DNA of 64,000 bases from Rhizobium sp. PDO1-076 (GTDB lineage Bacteria; Pseudomonadota; Alphaproteobacteria; Rhizobiales; Rhizobiaceae), in assembly GCF_000247475.1 (NCBI RefSeq), contig NZ_AHZC01000430.1:1-64000 (forward strand). Reading direction: 5' to 3'. This document shows, one piece after another, positions 47,954 through 56,498 of this stretch; position 1 is the first letter of the stretch; every line of letters starts with the position of its first letter. Below the pieces are notes generated by a model. It made no database searches, was not told the origin of the DNA, and saw nothing but the letters and a program-made list of their open reading frames with translations. A program made the translations under genes and the position numbers.

Positions 47954-49159
47954 TTAGGCCGTGTTCTTTACCCATGGGCCCAGGAAGGCGCTGTCGCCGA
48001 ACAGCCGTTCGCGGTCGCGCCACAGGGCGGGCAGGGTCAGGAGTGCCAGTGCGACGGCAGTGATCATCGTCTTGGTCAGTTGCGACAGTTCCGGCGTGCG
48101 GCCGTCGACATAGTAGACCAGATAGACGATCAGCACATGCCAGACATAGATCTGCAGCGAGTGGCGTCCGAGCAGTTGCAGGATTTTCAGCGAGAACAGG
48201 CTGGTCAGGCCGTTGGCGATCTTGCGGATGGTGCCGTTCTCACTGCGCGGGCCGGCGATCAGCAGCCAGGCGAGACCATAGGCTACAGCCGCGAAATTGA
48301 GCAGATAGACGGGACCAAAATCGGCGCGGACTTCCATCAGCCCGAATTTTTCCAGCACGACGCCCGGCATCAGACCATGCGCGGTCATGATGCGCAGTGG
48401 CATGAAGAAGAGGCAGATGGCAAGCGCGGTCCAGGCCAGCGTGGTGTTGCGTGGGTTGAACATTTTCTGCCATTCGATTTGCTTCGTCGAGGTCAGACTG
48501 CCGCCAATGATGCCGGCGAAGAAGACGATCTGCCAGCCGAGCAGATTGAAGCTGACCCGCAGGCCCTCCTTGTCGGGCGCTCCGGCTAGCCACTCGTTGA
48601 GCGGATAGGTGAGGGCGCGCTGCAGGCCGAGCTGAGCTGCCATCCAGATCAACAGCGATCCGATGGCGACACCGAGCCACTGACCGCGCAGGCATAGCCA
48701 GATGACGATCGGCGCAAACAGCATGTAGACGATATATTGCGGCAGGATGTCCATGAAGGTCGGCTGGAACAGGAAGGAGATCACCGGCGCTAGGCTGCTC
48801 GGGTCGAAGAGCTTTGTCGGACCCAGCCAGTTCTGCCAGATTGCACCTGCGCCGGGCAGGATCAGCTGCAGTGCCAGGACAACCAGCATAATGCCCATCG
48901 CATAGCGATAAAGCTCAAGCGCCCGCGACCAGATCCGGTCGCGACCGACGGCATAACCGTCCTTCATCATCTTGCGGGCATAGACCATGCCGGTCAGCAG
49001 ACCGGACAGGAAGACGAAGCCCTGCGCATCCTCGACAAAGGCGAGATTGCGATGGTTGATTTCGACGAGCCAAAGGCCGCCTGTGAATACCAGATGGTTG
49101 ACCAGCATAAACACGAGGAAATAGCCCCGCATGCCGTCGATCACGTCCAATCTTTTCAC
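47954..49159 (-). CDS. opgC: OpgC-domain membrane protein
   Basis: 401 residues, about ten membrane helices. The start KRLDVIDGMRGYFLVFMLVNHLVF is the OpgC/acyltransferase-3-like signature, and LQIYVWHVLIVYLVYYV closes the protein. OpgC adds succinyl groups to osmoregulated periplasmic glucans; in rhizobia the target would be cyclic beta-glucan. The start is GTG 49159, with GGGAG six bases upstream; it is not the distant ATG in the same frame. It is convergent with aatA. Confidence 0.9.
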   Translation of the reverse strand: MKRLDVIDGMRGYFLVFMLVNHLVFTGGLWLVEINHRNLAFVEDAQGFVFLSGLLTGMVYARKMMKDGYAVGRDRIWSRALELYRYAMGIMLVVLALQLILPGAGAIWQNWLGPTKLFDPSSLAPVISFLFQPTFMDILPQYIVYMLFAPIVIWLCLRGQWLGVAIGSLLIWMAAQLGLQRALTYPLNEWLAGAPDKEGLRVSFNLLGWQIVFFAGIIGGSLTSTKQIEWQKMFNPRNTTLAWTALAICLFFMPLRIMTAHGLMPGVVLEKFGLMEVRADFGPVYLLNFAAVAYGLAWLLIAGPRSENGTIRKIANGLTSLFSLKILQLLGRHSLQIYVWHVLIVYLVYYVDGRTPELSQLTKTMITAVALALLTLPALWRDRERLFGDSAFLGPWVKNTA

Positions 49160-49336
49160 GTTCGACTCCCGAGTTGGCCCCCCGGTAACCTGTGGGAGCG
49201 ATGTGCATCCGCATCGTGTTGACAATGCGGCGGGTGGCCCAAAGCGGGCTGACCATCGCTGGAGGAACGGCAGTTTTCCACAAAGGTTCCGAAGGAATTT
49301 CGGTTTTCGTGTGCGGTGCACAAAGGCTGGAGGGGC

Positions 49337-50476
49337 TCAGAGGCCGATGAAGGACAGCATAATGAAGGTCGTGAACAGGATGAAATGCGTCATGCCTTCA
49401 ATGGCATTGGTCTCGCCGTCGTTGAGGTTGATGGCCGCTGCAATCAGAGTGATCGCTACCATGGTGGTCTGGACAGGGGTCATCGCCATCACGAAGGGTT
49501 GACCGGTGTAGAGGGCAATACCTTCCATCACAGGGACGGTGAGGATGACCGTCGAAAGCGAGGCACCCATGGCGATGTTGATGGTGGCCTGCATGCGGTT
49601 GTTGAGGGCGGCGCGCAGGGCTGTGAGGATTTCGGGCGCTGCGGAAATCGCCGCGACGAGAATGGCGGTGAGGGCAACCGGGGCACCGGTTCCTTCCAGT
49701 CCGGCATCTGCCAGAACCGCCATGACTTCGGCCAGGCCGCCGATCAGAACGACGCCGAAGAGAATGACGGCAATGGAGACGGTGGTGGACTGTCGATGCG
49801 TTGGTGCGTGAGTTGGCCTGGGGGATGGCCCGGGGGATGGATTGTCGTGTGCCCCGGACTTGCTCTCTTCGGCAGTCGGTTCCCGGGTCGGATAACTATA
49901 GGAGAAGAAGTAGCTGTGGGTGCCGACCTGCATGCGCAGGAACAGTCCATACAGCGCGATCATCGCGAAGATCGTATAGAGCGAATAATACTGCCATTTT
50001 TCGTGCGGGATGAATTCGGGGACGATCATGGAAATTCCCATGGCGGTCAGGATCATCACGCCATAGGTCTTGCCGGAATCGTCATTGTAGGGCTGTTCGC
50101 CGTGCTTGAGCCCGCCGATCAAGGCGGCAAGGCCGAGAATGCCGTTTATATCGAGCATGACCGCGGAATAGATGGTGTCGCGTACAAGGGTCGGTGAGGC
50201 CTCGTTGTTCATCATGATCGCCAGGATGATCACCTCCACTGCGACTGCCGAGAGGGTCAGGATCATCGTGCCGTAGGGGTCGCCAACCTTGTGGGCGAGG
50301 ATTTCGGCGTGATGGGCCACGCGCATCGAGGCGATGACGATCGCACCGATCAACAGGGCCGCACCTATGAGGGATGCTGCCTGGCCTGCCTCCGAGACCG
50401 CGTGTTCGACAAGATAAGCGAGGATTGCCATGACAATCGGAATGAACAGGGATCGTTCCTGGCGGATCAGCGACAT
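49337..50476 (-). CDS. chaA: Calcium/sodium:proton antiporter (ChaA-type CaCA)
   Basis: 379 residues, about eleven membrane helices in two halves. The CaCA repeats are HHAEILAHKVGDPYGTMILTLSAVAVEVIILA and LTAILVAAISAAPEILTAL, both with the acidic residues used for cation binding. A hydrophilic Pro/His-rich loop (about 185-235) separates the halves. It exports Ca or Na against protons. GAGG precedes ATG 50476. Confidence 0.9.
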   Translation of the reverse strand: MSLIRQERSLFIPIVMAILAYLVEHAVSEAGQAASLIGAALLIGAIVIASMRVAHHAEILAHKVGDPYGTMILTLSAVAVEVIILAIMMNNEASPTLVRDTIYSAVMLDINGILGLAALIGGLKHGEQPYNDDSGKTYGVMILTAMGISMIVPEFIPHEKWQYYSLYTIFAMIALYGLFLRMQVGTHSYFFSYSYPTREPTAEESKSGAHDNPSPGPSPRPTHAPTHRQSTTVSIAVILFGVVLIGGLAEVMAVLADAGLEGTGAPVALTAILVAAISAAPEILTALRAALNNRMQATINIAMGASLSTVILTVPVMEGIALYTGQPFVMAMTPVQTTMVAITLIAAAINLNDGETNAIEGMTHFILFTTFIMLSFIGL

Positions 50477-50611
50477 ACTTGCATTCCTCACGGTTGTATT
50501 GCGGAACGGCGAAAGCATTCAGAGGTTCCCGCTCAAGCGGCTGTGACCGCATGACATTTGCGAAGCATCGTCTTTGATGGAATAATCGTCAAACCGTGAG
50601 AGGAGAAGGCC

Positions 50612-50881
50612 ATGGTGAAGATTGTCTATGAGATCGTGCCCCATGATGGGGGCTGGGCTTATCGGCTGGGCACAGTCTATTCCGAATCGTTCGCGACACA
50701 TGATCAGGCGCTTGAGGCGGTCCGGATTGTGGTGGCCGAGCAGCAGGTCGGCGACGAACCGGTGACGATCAGCTTTCAGGACGAAAGCGGTCGCTGGCTG
50801 GAGGAATACAGTGACGGTGGCGATCGCCCTGAAATCGAGGTCGTCGATGCCTACGTTCCCGAGGCGCCTTCACAGCTGTGA
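50612..50881 (+). CDS. DUF2188-like small protein
   Basis: 89 residues: VYEIVPHDGGWAYRLGTVYSESF then THDQALEAVRIVVAEQQ, the short beta-alpha pattern of DUF2188. The second half is acidic and disordered-looking. GAGAGGAG lies nine bases before the ATG. Function is unknown. Confidence 0.7.
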   Translation: MVKIVYEIVPHDGGWAYRLGTVYSESFATHDQALEAVRIVVAEQQVGDEPVTISFQDESGRWLEEYSDGGDRPEIEVVDAYVPEAPSQL

Positions 50882-51067
50882 TGCCGATGGCGGCAGTCGT
50901 TTCGTGAATCCGATCAACCGGCTAGCGGGCCTTCTTCACGCTTGGGCCGTGCGTTAATGTTTTGAATCAAGTGATTGGGGGTTTTGCTCCCGCCGAAGGT
51001 CGGAGCGGGGCATGGTTGATTGTGATCGCCGGTGTGCCTCGACAATGGTCTTTTCGTTCGCAATGCA

Positions 51068-51104
51068 AAACGCCCACCGAATGTTGGACATTCGGTGGGC
51101 GTTT
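51068..51104 (-). terminator. Terminator after old yellow enzyme gene
   Basis: 16-bp perfect inverted repeat AAACGCCCACCGAATG / CATTCGGTGGGCGTTT with a 5-base loop, 48 bases past the minus-strand stop at 51152. The T-run is limited to the stem end. Confidence 0.82.
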
Positions 51105-51151
51105 CTCATTCCATCAGTGGCTTTTATCGAATGCCGCGGCCAGGCGTGGCG

Positions 51152-52252
51152 TCAGGCAAGCGCCGGGTAGGTCGTGTAGCCCTGCTCACCGCCACCATAG
51201 AGCGTGGATCCATCCAGCTCGTTGAGTGGCGCTTCTTCCTTCAGGCGACGAACCAGATCGGGGTTTGCGATGAATGGCTTGCCGAAGGCGACGACGTCGG
51301 CATAACCGCTTTCAACGGCTTCGATCGCCGTTTCGCGGTCATAGCCGTTGTTGACCATCCAGACACCCTTGCCACCCTTGGCGCGGTAGGCTGCCTTGAG
51401 GGCTGCCCAGTCGAAGGGCAGAACGTCACGTGGGCCGCCGGTCGCGCCTTCGACGACGTGGATGAAGGCCAGGTCATGGGCCGCCAGCTTCTCGACCAGG
51501 GCCGTGTAGACAGCCGTCGGATCGGGATCGGATACGTCATTGGCTGGGGTGGTCGGCGAAATGCGGATGCCGGTGCGACCGCCGCCGATTTCCTTGGCTA
51601 CGGCTTCAGCCACTTCCACAGTCAGGCGGATACGGTTGTCAATCGAGCCGCCATAGGCGTCCGTGCGCTGGTTGCTGCTGGAGCGCATGAACTGCTCAAG
51701 CAGATAGCCGTTGGCAGCGTGGATCTCGACGCCGTCGAAGCCGGCATCGATCGCGGCACGGGCGGCCTTGCGATAGTCTTCGAGCAGGCCCGGAATCTCG
51801 TTCAGTTCCAAGGCGCGGGGTTCTGACGTTTCGGCAAATGCGCCGGTGCCATCGGGGTTGAGGATATAGGTCTTGGACTTCGCCTGGATCGCAGACGGGG
51901 CGACAGGCTTTCCACCGTCCGGCTGAAGCGAGGTGTGGGAAATTCGGCCGACATGCCAGATCTGGGTGACGATCTTGCCACCCGCTTCATGTACAGCGCT
52001 GGTGACGCGTTTCCAGCCTTCGATGGCTTCCGGCAGATAGAGCCCCGGCACATCCGCGTAACCCTGGCCCTGGTGGGTGATGGCCGTGCCTTCGGTGATG
52101 ATCAAGCCGGCGCCGGCGCGCTGGCGATAGTATTCGACATTGAGATCGTTGGGAACGGCGCCCGGGGAACGGTTACGGGTCAGCGGTGCCATGGCAACGC
52201 GGTTCGCTACGGCGATATCGCCCACGGTGGTCGATTGAAAAAGCTTGGACAT
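51152..52252 (-). CDS. Alkene reductase, old yellow enzyme family (NemA-like)
   Basis: 366 residues. It is an FMN barrel with MAPLTRNRSP, the substrate-binding pair in EIHAANGYLLEQF, NQRTDAYGGSIDNRIRL and GYDRETAIE. It reduces activated alkenes, nitro-esters or electrophiles such as N-ethylmaleimide with NADPH. GAGAGGT precedes the ATG. It follows an ArsR-type gene on the same strand by 64 bases, so it is probably controlled by it. Confidence 0.94.
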   Translation of the reverse strand: MSKLFQSTTVGDIAVANRVAMAPLTRNRSPGAVPNDLNVEYYRQRAGAGLIITEGTAITHQGQGYADVPGLYLPEAIEGWKRVTSAVHEAGGKIVTQIWHVGRISHTSLQPDGGKPVAPSAIQAKSKTYILNPDGTGAFAETSEPRALELNEIPGLLEDYRKAARAAIDAGFDGVEIHAANGYLLEQFMRSSSNQRTDAYGGSIDNRIRLTVEVAEAVAKEIGGGRTGIRISPTTPANDVSDPDPTAVYTALVEKLAAHDLAFIHVVEGATGGPRDVLPFDWAALKAAYRAKGGKGVWMVNNGYDRETAIEAVESGYADVVAFGKPFIANPDLVRRLKEEAPLNELDGSTLYGGGEQGYTTYPALA

Positions 52253-52316
52253 GAAACCTCTCGGGAGTTTTCCAATGATGGGGAGGAAAGCGCATTGGAA
52301 TTTCTCATTTGGGGTC

Positions 52317-52604
52317 TCAAAGCTTGCTGTTCAAGTCCTGGATAAATTCGGAAATGCTCTGTTCGTTGCGACGATACAGGACGCGTTGTCCTACTCGCTT
52401 CGAGGCAATCAAGCCAGCGCGCTGGAGTGTCGCGAGGTGGGCAGAGACCGCTGATTGCGACAGGCCCGAGCGTTCGAATTGTCCCGCACTGATGCCTTCC
52501 GAGGCTTCCTCTCGTGCGACGCCGAAATATTCGAGCGGATCCTTCAGCCAGATGAGCATTTCCAGTCGCGCCGGATGGGCCAGCGCTTTCATGACGTCTT
52601 CCAA
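52317..52604 (-). CDS. ArsR-family transcriptional regulator
   Basis: 95 residues: KALAHPARLEMLIWLK, then the recognition helix LSQSAVSAHLATLQRAGLI and wing SKRVGQRVLYRR. No Cys metal-site pair is visible, so it likely senses another cue. The start is TTG 52604 with GAGGAG eight bases upstream. It lies just upstream of the old yellow enzyme gene, and candidate operators lie ahead of it. Confidence 0.88.
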   Translation of the reverse strand: MEDVMKALAHPARLEMLIWLKDPLEYFGVAREEASEGISAGQFERSGLSQSAVSAHLATLQRAGLIASKRVGQRVLYRRNEQSISEFIQDLNSKL

Positions 52605-52633
52605 AGAGATTTCTCCTCAGTGTATGTTACGAA

Positions 52634-52664
52634 AGTCAAATAGGGGATTATTGACTATCGTCAA
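52634..52664. promoter_or_regulatory. Possible operator upstream of ArsR gene
   Basis: AGTCAAATA (from 52634) and TATTGACT face each other, and TTGAC-TATC-GTCAA lies at 52651-52664. These short dyads sit 30-60 bases before the TTG start and would suit an ArsR dimer controlling its own operon. Confidence 0.45.
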
Positions 52665-52738
52665 GTTTGTAGATTGCCAAAGGCGGGAGGTTGAACGCAA
52701 GCGGCAATGCCGCCAGACAGATCACTTAAAATTTTGGC

Positions 52739-52857
52739 AAAAAAAGAGGGCCACTGGAAAAATCCAGGGCCCTTTAAAGTGTGAAGGTCAAAAACCTCCA
52801 GAGGGGAACAGCTGCTGCGGTGGAACTGGGAGGAAAAAGCCACCATATGCATCAGCT
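52739..52857 (-). ncRNA. Small RNA, AbcR-like (alpha-r15 family)
   Basis: No protein gene lies here, but a complete sRNA unit can be read on the minus strand. It starts near 52857, seven bases past a -10. A long first stem, GCTG.TGC...GGTGG paired with CCACC...GCAGCAGC, exposes a loop with TTCCTCCCAG, an anti-Shine-Dalgarno sequence. A small CCTCTGGAGG hairpin follows. It ends in an AGGGCC.CTGGA-type stem and seven T at 52745-52739. The length of about 119 nt, the CUCCC loop, and the position between an ArsR gene and lsrB all fit AbcR sRNAs, which repress ABC-transporter mRNAs with Hfq. Those loci usually carry two copies; I see one. Confidence 0.75.
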
Positions 52858-52879
52858 GAGTGCGATATGGTGGTTTTTT
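52840..52879. repeat. Inverted repeat spanning the sRNA start
   Basis: CCACCATAT (52840-52848) and ATATGGTGG (52865-52873), followed by TTTTTT on the + strand. One arm overlaps the sRNA -10 and the other lies inside its first stem. It could be a binding site or a weak terminator. Confidence 0.5.
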
Positions 52880-52892
52880 GTGCAGTGAACAA
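52864..52892 (-). promoter_or_regulatory. Promoter of the AbcR-like sRNA
   Basis: Minus strand: TTGTTC (52892-52887), a 17-base spacer, and CATATC (52869-52864). Transcription should begin near 52857. The upstream 80 bases run into lsrB and would hold any activator site. Confidence 0.55.
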
Positions 52893-52972
52893 TGCTTTTT
52901 TGTGCATGTCAGGCATGCGTCAAGCGCAGGCCTTAACTTTTCAGCCTGAAAACGACTGCATTGCTTGGCTGA

Positions 52973-53869
52973 TCAGAAGTTCCAGTTGCGCGCCTTGGCG
53001 ACGATGAAGTCACGGAAAGCCTTGAGTTTTGCCGCGTTCTTGATCTCGTCCGGGTAGCAGAAATAGGTGTCGAAGGATGGAATGTCGGCGGGGATGGCCA
53101 ACTGGACCAGACCCGGATCGCGGCCGACAATATAGTCCGGCAGCATGGCGATGCCGATGCCGAGAAGGCAGGCGCGCTTGATCGATGTCTGGCTGTTGAT
53201 CTGAAGATGCGGCATGCGGGCATTGTCCGACGAGCGGCCTGCCGTTTCGAGCCAGTTGACATCGAGCAGGTAGTTGGGCGCCGGCTCGCCGAAGGAAATG
53301 ATCTTGTGGCTGTCCAGATCCTCGATCGACTGCGGTTCGCCGTAGCGGTTGATATAGGATGGCGCGGCATAGACGTGCATGTGCACGGTGAATAGCTTGC
53401 GCTGGATCAGGTCCGACTGCTGTGGCTGGCGCAGGCGAATGGCGCAGTCGGCATGACGCATGTTGACGTCCAGTTCCTCGTTGTCGAGGAGAAGTTGGAT
53501 CGACATGTCCGGATAGAGTTGCAGGAATTCCTGCACCTTGTCGGTGAGCCATCCCTGACCGAGGCCGACGGTGGTAGTGACGCGCAGCTTGCCGCTCGGC
53601 TTCTCCGTCGTCTCCGTCAGTTGCATCTTGACGGTCTGCAGTTTGAGCAGGACGTCATGGGCGGTGCGATACAGAAGTTCGCCCTGTTCGGTAAGGATGA
53701 GGCCACGGGCATGGCGATGGAACAGCTTGACGCCGATGTCCTGCTCCAGCGCCGAGACCTGGCGGCTGATCGCGGACTGCGACAGATGAAGCTTGTCGGC
53801 TGCATGGGTGAAGGACCCGGCCTCAGCGGCCGAGTGGAAAATACGCAGCTTGTCCCAGTCCAGCGGCAT
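52973..53869 (-). CDS. lsrB: LysR-family regulator LsrB/VtlR
   Basis: 298 residues. The LysR HTH is DKLRIFHSAAEAGSFTHAAD...LSQSAISRQVSALE, followed by an effector domain with Cys near 142 (HADCAIR), 234 (KRACLLG) and 271 (FCYPDE), which could sense redox. The genomic place, between trxB-lrp and the AbcR-like sRNA, is that of rhizobial lsrB, needed for symbiosis and LPS, and Brucella vtlR, which activates abcR. Start ATG 53869 has GAGGGGG upstream. It begins 18 bases after the trxB stop. Confidence 0.9.
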   Translation of the reverse strand: MPLDWDKLRIFHSAAEAGSFTHAADKLHLSQSAISRQVSALEQDIGVKLFHRHARGLILTEQGELLYRTAHDVLLKLQTVKMQLTETTEKPSGKLRVTTTVGLGQGWLTDKVQEFLQLYPDMSIQLLLDNEELDVNMRHADCAIRLRQPQQSDLIQRKLFTVHMHVYAAPSYINRYGEPQSIEDLDSHKIISFGEPAPNYLLDVNWLETAGRSSDNARMPHLQINSQTSIKRACLLGIGIAMLPDYIVGRDPGLVQLAIPADIPSFDTYFCYPDEIKNAAKLKAFRDFIVAKARNWNF

Positions 53870-53887
53870 GCCGCCCCCTCTCATCGC

Positions 53888-54865
53888 TTATTCCGCCGCT
53901 TGCTGGACGGGAGCGATGGCGGCTGACAGGAAGCGTTCCGCTTCCAGCGCCGCCATGCAGCCCATGCCGGCGGCCGTGATCGCCTGCCGATAGATATCGT
54001 CAGTCACATCGCCAGCGGCAAACACACCGGGGACATCGGTTGCGGTCGAATCAGGCGCGGTCCACAAATAGCCGTTCGACTTCAGCTTCAGCTTATCCTT
54101 GAACAGTTCGACGGCCGGCGCGTGACCGATCGCGACAAAGACGCCATCGATCGGCATTTCGGTGATCGCATCGGTCAGCGTGTCGCGCAGCTTGACGCCG
54201 GAGACCGATGGCGGCATCGGCGGCTTGGCAGGCGCCCCGGTGATTTCATCGACGGCGGTGTTCCACAGCACGCGGATATTGTCCTTGGCGAAGAGCCTTT
54301 CCTGCAGGATCTTTTCCGAACGAAACGAGTCGCGGCGATGCACGACCGTGACCGATTTGCAGATATGCGACAGATAAAGCGCTTCCTCGACGGCCGAATT
54401 GCCGCCGCCGACAACGATGACATCCTTGTTGCGGTAGAAGAAGCCGTCACAGGTCGCGCAGGCGGATACGCCGAAACCCTGGAAATGCTGCTCGCTCTCG
54501 ATGCCGAGCCATTTTGCCTTGGCGCCGGTGCATATGATCAGACTGTCGGCAGTCCAGACCTGGCCGCTGTCCGTCTTGATGGTGAAGGGGCGGTGGCTGG
54601 TGTCGACTTCGGTGACCAGATCGCTGACGATCTCAGTGCCGACATGGATCGCCTGGTTGAGCATCTGTTCCATCAGCCATGGGCCCTGGATCGGATCGGC
54701 AAAGCCCGGGTAGTTCTCCACGTCCGTGGTGATCATCAGCTGACCGCCCTGTTCCATGCCGGCGATCAAGACCGGTTTCAGCATTGCACGGGCGGCATAG
54801 ATCGCGGCGGTATAACCGGCGGGGCCGGAGCCGATGATCAGCACCTTGGTGTGGCGGGCAGACAT
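53888..54865 (-). CDS. trxB: Thioredoxin-disulfide reductase
   Basis: 325 residues. It has an FAD motif IGSGPAGYTAAIYAARA, redox Cys pair SACATCDG, an NADPH motif VVGGGNSAVEEALYL with HRRDSFR, and C-terminal GVFAAGDVTDDIYRQA. It passes NADPH electrons to thioredoxin. AAAGGATCC lies before ATG 54865. It is co-directional with lsrB, which follows 18 bases later, and divergent from lrp. Confidence 0.96.
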   Translation of the reverse strand: MSARHTKVLIIGSGPAGYTAAIYAARAMLKPVLIAGMEQGGQLMITTDVENYPGFADPIQGPWLMEQMLNQAIHVGTEIVSDLVTEVDTSHRPFTIKTDSGQVWTADSLIICTGAKAKWLGIESEQHFQGFGVSACATCDGFFYRNKDVIVVGGGNSAVEEALYLSHICKSVTVVHRRDSFRSEKILQERLFAKDNIRVLWNTAVDEITGAPAKPPMPPSVSGVKLRDTLTDAITEMPIDGVFVAIGHAPAVELFKDKLKLKSNGYLWTAPDSTATDVPGVFAAGDVTDDIYRQAITAAGMGCMAALEAERFLSAAIAPVQQAAE

Positions 54866-55091
54866 GATGGATCCTTTCAAAACGACCAATAGAGAGCTGC
54901 GTTCGAACCGTGGAGCGCGCTCCCGCTTGTCGCTTCATTTATGAACGCTCCCCATGTTTATTCAAGGGGAGCTTTGCATTAGCAACAGGGCTTTCAGAGG
55001 CAGTGTAATATTTGTGCGCATTCCGGACAGATTATTGCGTATTCTGACGTTTCCGCTAGATAACTGAGGCTGATTTGGGAAAGGCCCGCCC

Positions 55092-55559
55092 GTGCTGAAA
55101 GTGGAACTCGACGCCATCGATCTTCGAATCCTTCGGGAGTTGCAGCGCGATGGCCGGATGACGAATGTCGAATTGTCGGAGCGGGTCGGGATCTCCGCAC
55201 CGCCATGCCTGCGCCGCGTGCGCAAGCTTGAAGAGGCCGGCGTGATCGAGGGCTATCATGCGCTGGTGAGCGCAACCAAGCTCGGCTACGATCTTGTCGC
55301 TTTCTGCATGGTTGGCCTGAAGCACCAGTCCGAAGCCAATCTCAAGGCCTTTTCCGCAGCAACCGACGGCTGGCCGATCGTGCGGCAGGCGTGGATGGTC
55401 AATGGCGACAGCGACTTCCTGCTCCATTGCGTTGCGGCCAACCTGACCAAGTTCCAGGATTTCGTCATCGAGGTTCTGACGGCGAACGAGCATGTCGATA
55501 CGGTTCGCACCATGCTGACGATCCGGCAGGTGAAGAAGCTTGGACTGGTGGAGGTCTGA
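55092..55559 (+). CDS. Lrp/AsnC-family regulator
   Basis: 155 residues: HTH IDLRILRELQRDGRMTNVELSERVGIS...CLRRVRKLEEAGVI, then the RAM ligand domain. It starts with GTG 55092. It is divergent from trxB, the order also known near S. meliloti lsrB. The effector is probably an amino acid. The 226-base gap to trxB must contain both promoters. Confidence 0.92.
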   Translation: MLKVELDAIDLRILRELQRDGRMTNVELSERVGISAPPCLRRVRKLEEAGVIEGYHALVSATKLGYDLVAFCMVGLKHQSEANLKAFSAATDGWPIVRQAWMVNGDSDFLLHCVAANLTKFQDFVIEVLTANEHVDTVRTMLTIRQVKKLGLVEV

Positions 55560-55613
55560 GAGCCGAGGCTCCTGGCCGGCGACGAACCGCACCAAATTTA
55601 GATGTGATTGGCT

Positions 55614-56438
55614 CTAAGCGCCGTACCAGGCCTTGCGTAGCCAAGTGACGTCACCGATGCGGCGGTACCATTTCTGTCCGCCGCCATTCAACGCTTCCCC
55701 CATTTTCGGATGGCCGGCAAAGACGACGATCCGGGCGTCTTCGGGAAGCGACGGATCGCGCAGGAAACTGGCGAGGTTCTTTGGTACGCAGTCATTCTTG
55801 AAGCTGACGCACCATTGGCGCGGCCAGTAGCGCAGCTTGCCAGCGCGAAACATATGGTCGCTCAGGAATTGCTGTTCGTGCTCGTAGTCTACGGCGGCCT
55901 GCGCAGGATCCGCCAGGTAGTCTTCAAGCACGTCGGCATGGGCGCCGAATTCATAGCGGAAGACGGAACTGTTGCCGACCATCGCGAGGAATGCATCGCG
56001 CTTGCGGTTGAGCCAGCGGAAGGGCTTTGTGCGGAAAAGGTCGTCGTCGCGGATGACCAGGAATTCGCCTGGCGCGTCGAACAGGGCATCGAGACTGCCG
56101 ACGACGACGAGGTCGAGGTCGAGAAAGAGCGTTGGTCCCGACAGACCGGCAAGGTCCCTGGCGAACACCGACAGTTTTCTCCAGCGTGTATCGGTTTCTC
56201 CATCGCGCATCTTCAACGCGGGAAGGGGGGCGGTCTCCACTACCGGGTCTAATCCGGTCGTGTCATCGGTAAAGCAGACAAAACGATGCGGGCGCTTCAG
56301 GTGGAGTTGCACACCACGGCAGAGATTGTTGACGTATTCGGGGCCGTAAAGCGTGCCCCATTTCATGCAGATGACATTCACCGGAGAGGCAGTGGGCACC
56401 GGAAAGGCGGCGGGAGCGGCGGAGCTTGGCGAATTCAT
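55614..56438 (-). CDS. Putative glycosyltransferase (nucleotide-sugar fold)
   Basis: 274 residues. It shows a GT-A-type layout: VICMKWGTLYGPEYVNNLCRG, RFVCFTDD, KLSVFARDLAGLSGPTLFLDLDLVVVGSLD (DxD-like motif DLDLVV) and HPKMGEALNGG. This resembles uncharacterised glycosyltransferases of the LPS region. It lies 60 bases after the LpsB-like gene on the same strand and likely helps build the LPS core. The exact sugar is unknown. Confidence 0.7.
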   Translation of the reverse strand: MNSPSSAAPAAFPVPTASPVNVICMKWGTLYGPEYVNNLCRGVQLHLKRPHRFVCFTDDTTGLDPVVETAPLPALKMRDGETDTRWRKLSVFARDLAGLSGPTLFLDLDLVVVGSLDALFDAPGEFLVIRDDDLFRTKPFRWLNRKRDAFLAMVGNSSVFRYEFGAHADVLEDYLADPAQAAVDYEHEQQFLSDHMFRAGKLRYWPRQWCVSFKNDCVPKNLASFLRDPSLPEDARIVVFAGHPKMGEALNGGGQKWYRRIGDVTWLRKAWYGA

Positions 56439-56498
56439 GGGCGTGTCTTGTCGCTCTCGATTGATGACGTCTCTGACGGTTCGGCGGCGATTGCCGGC

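Noticed and set aside
52604-52733. Second tandem AbcR copy
   Set aside because: A CCTCCC and a GCGGCAATGCCGC palindrome (52701-52713) occur on the minus strand, but there is no T-run or complete stem-loop set.
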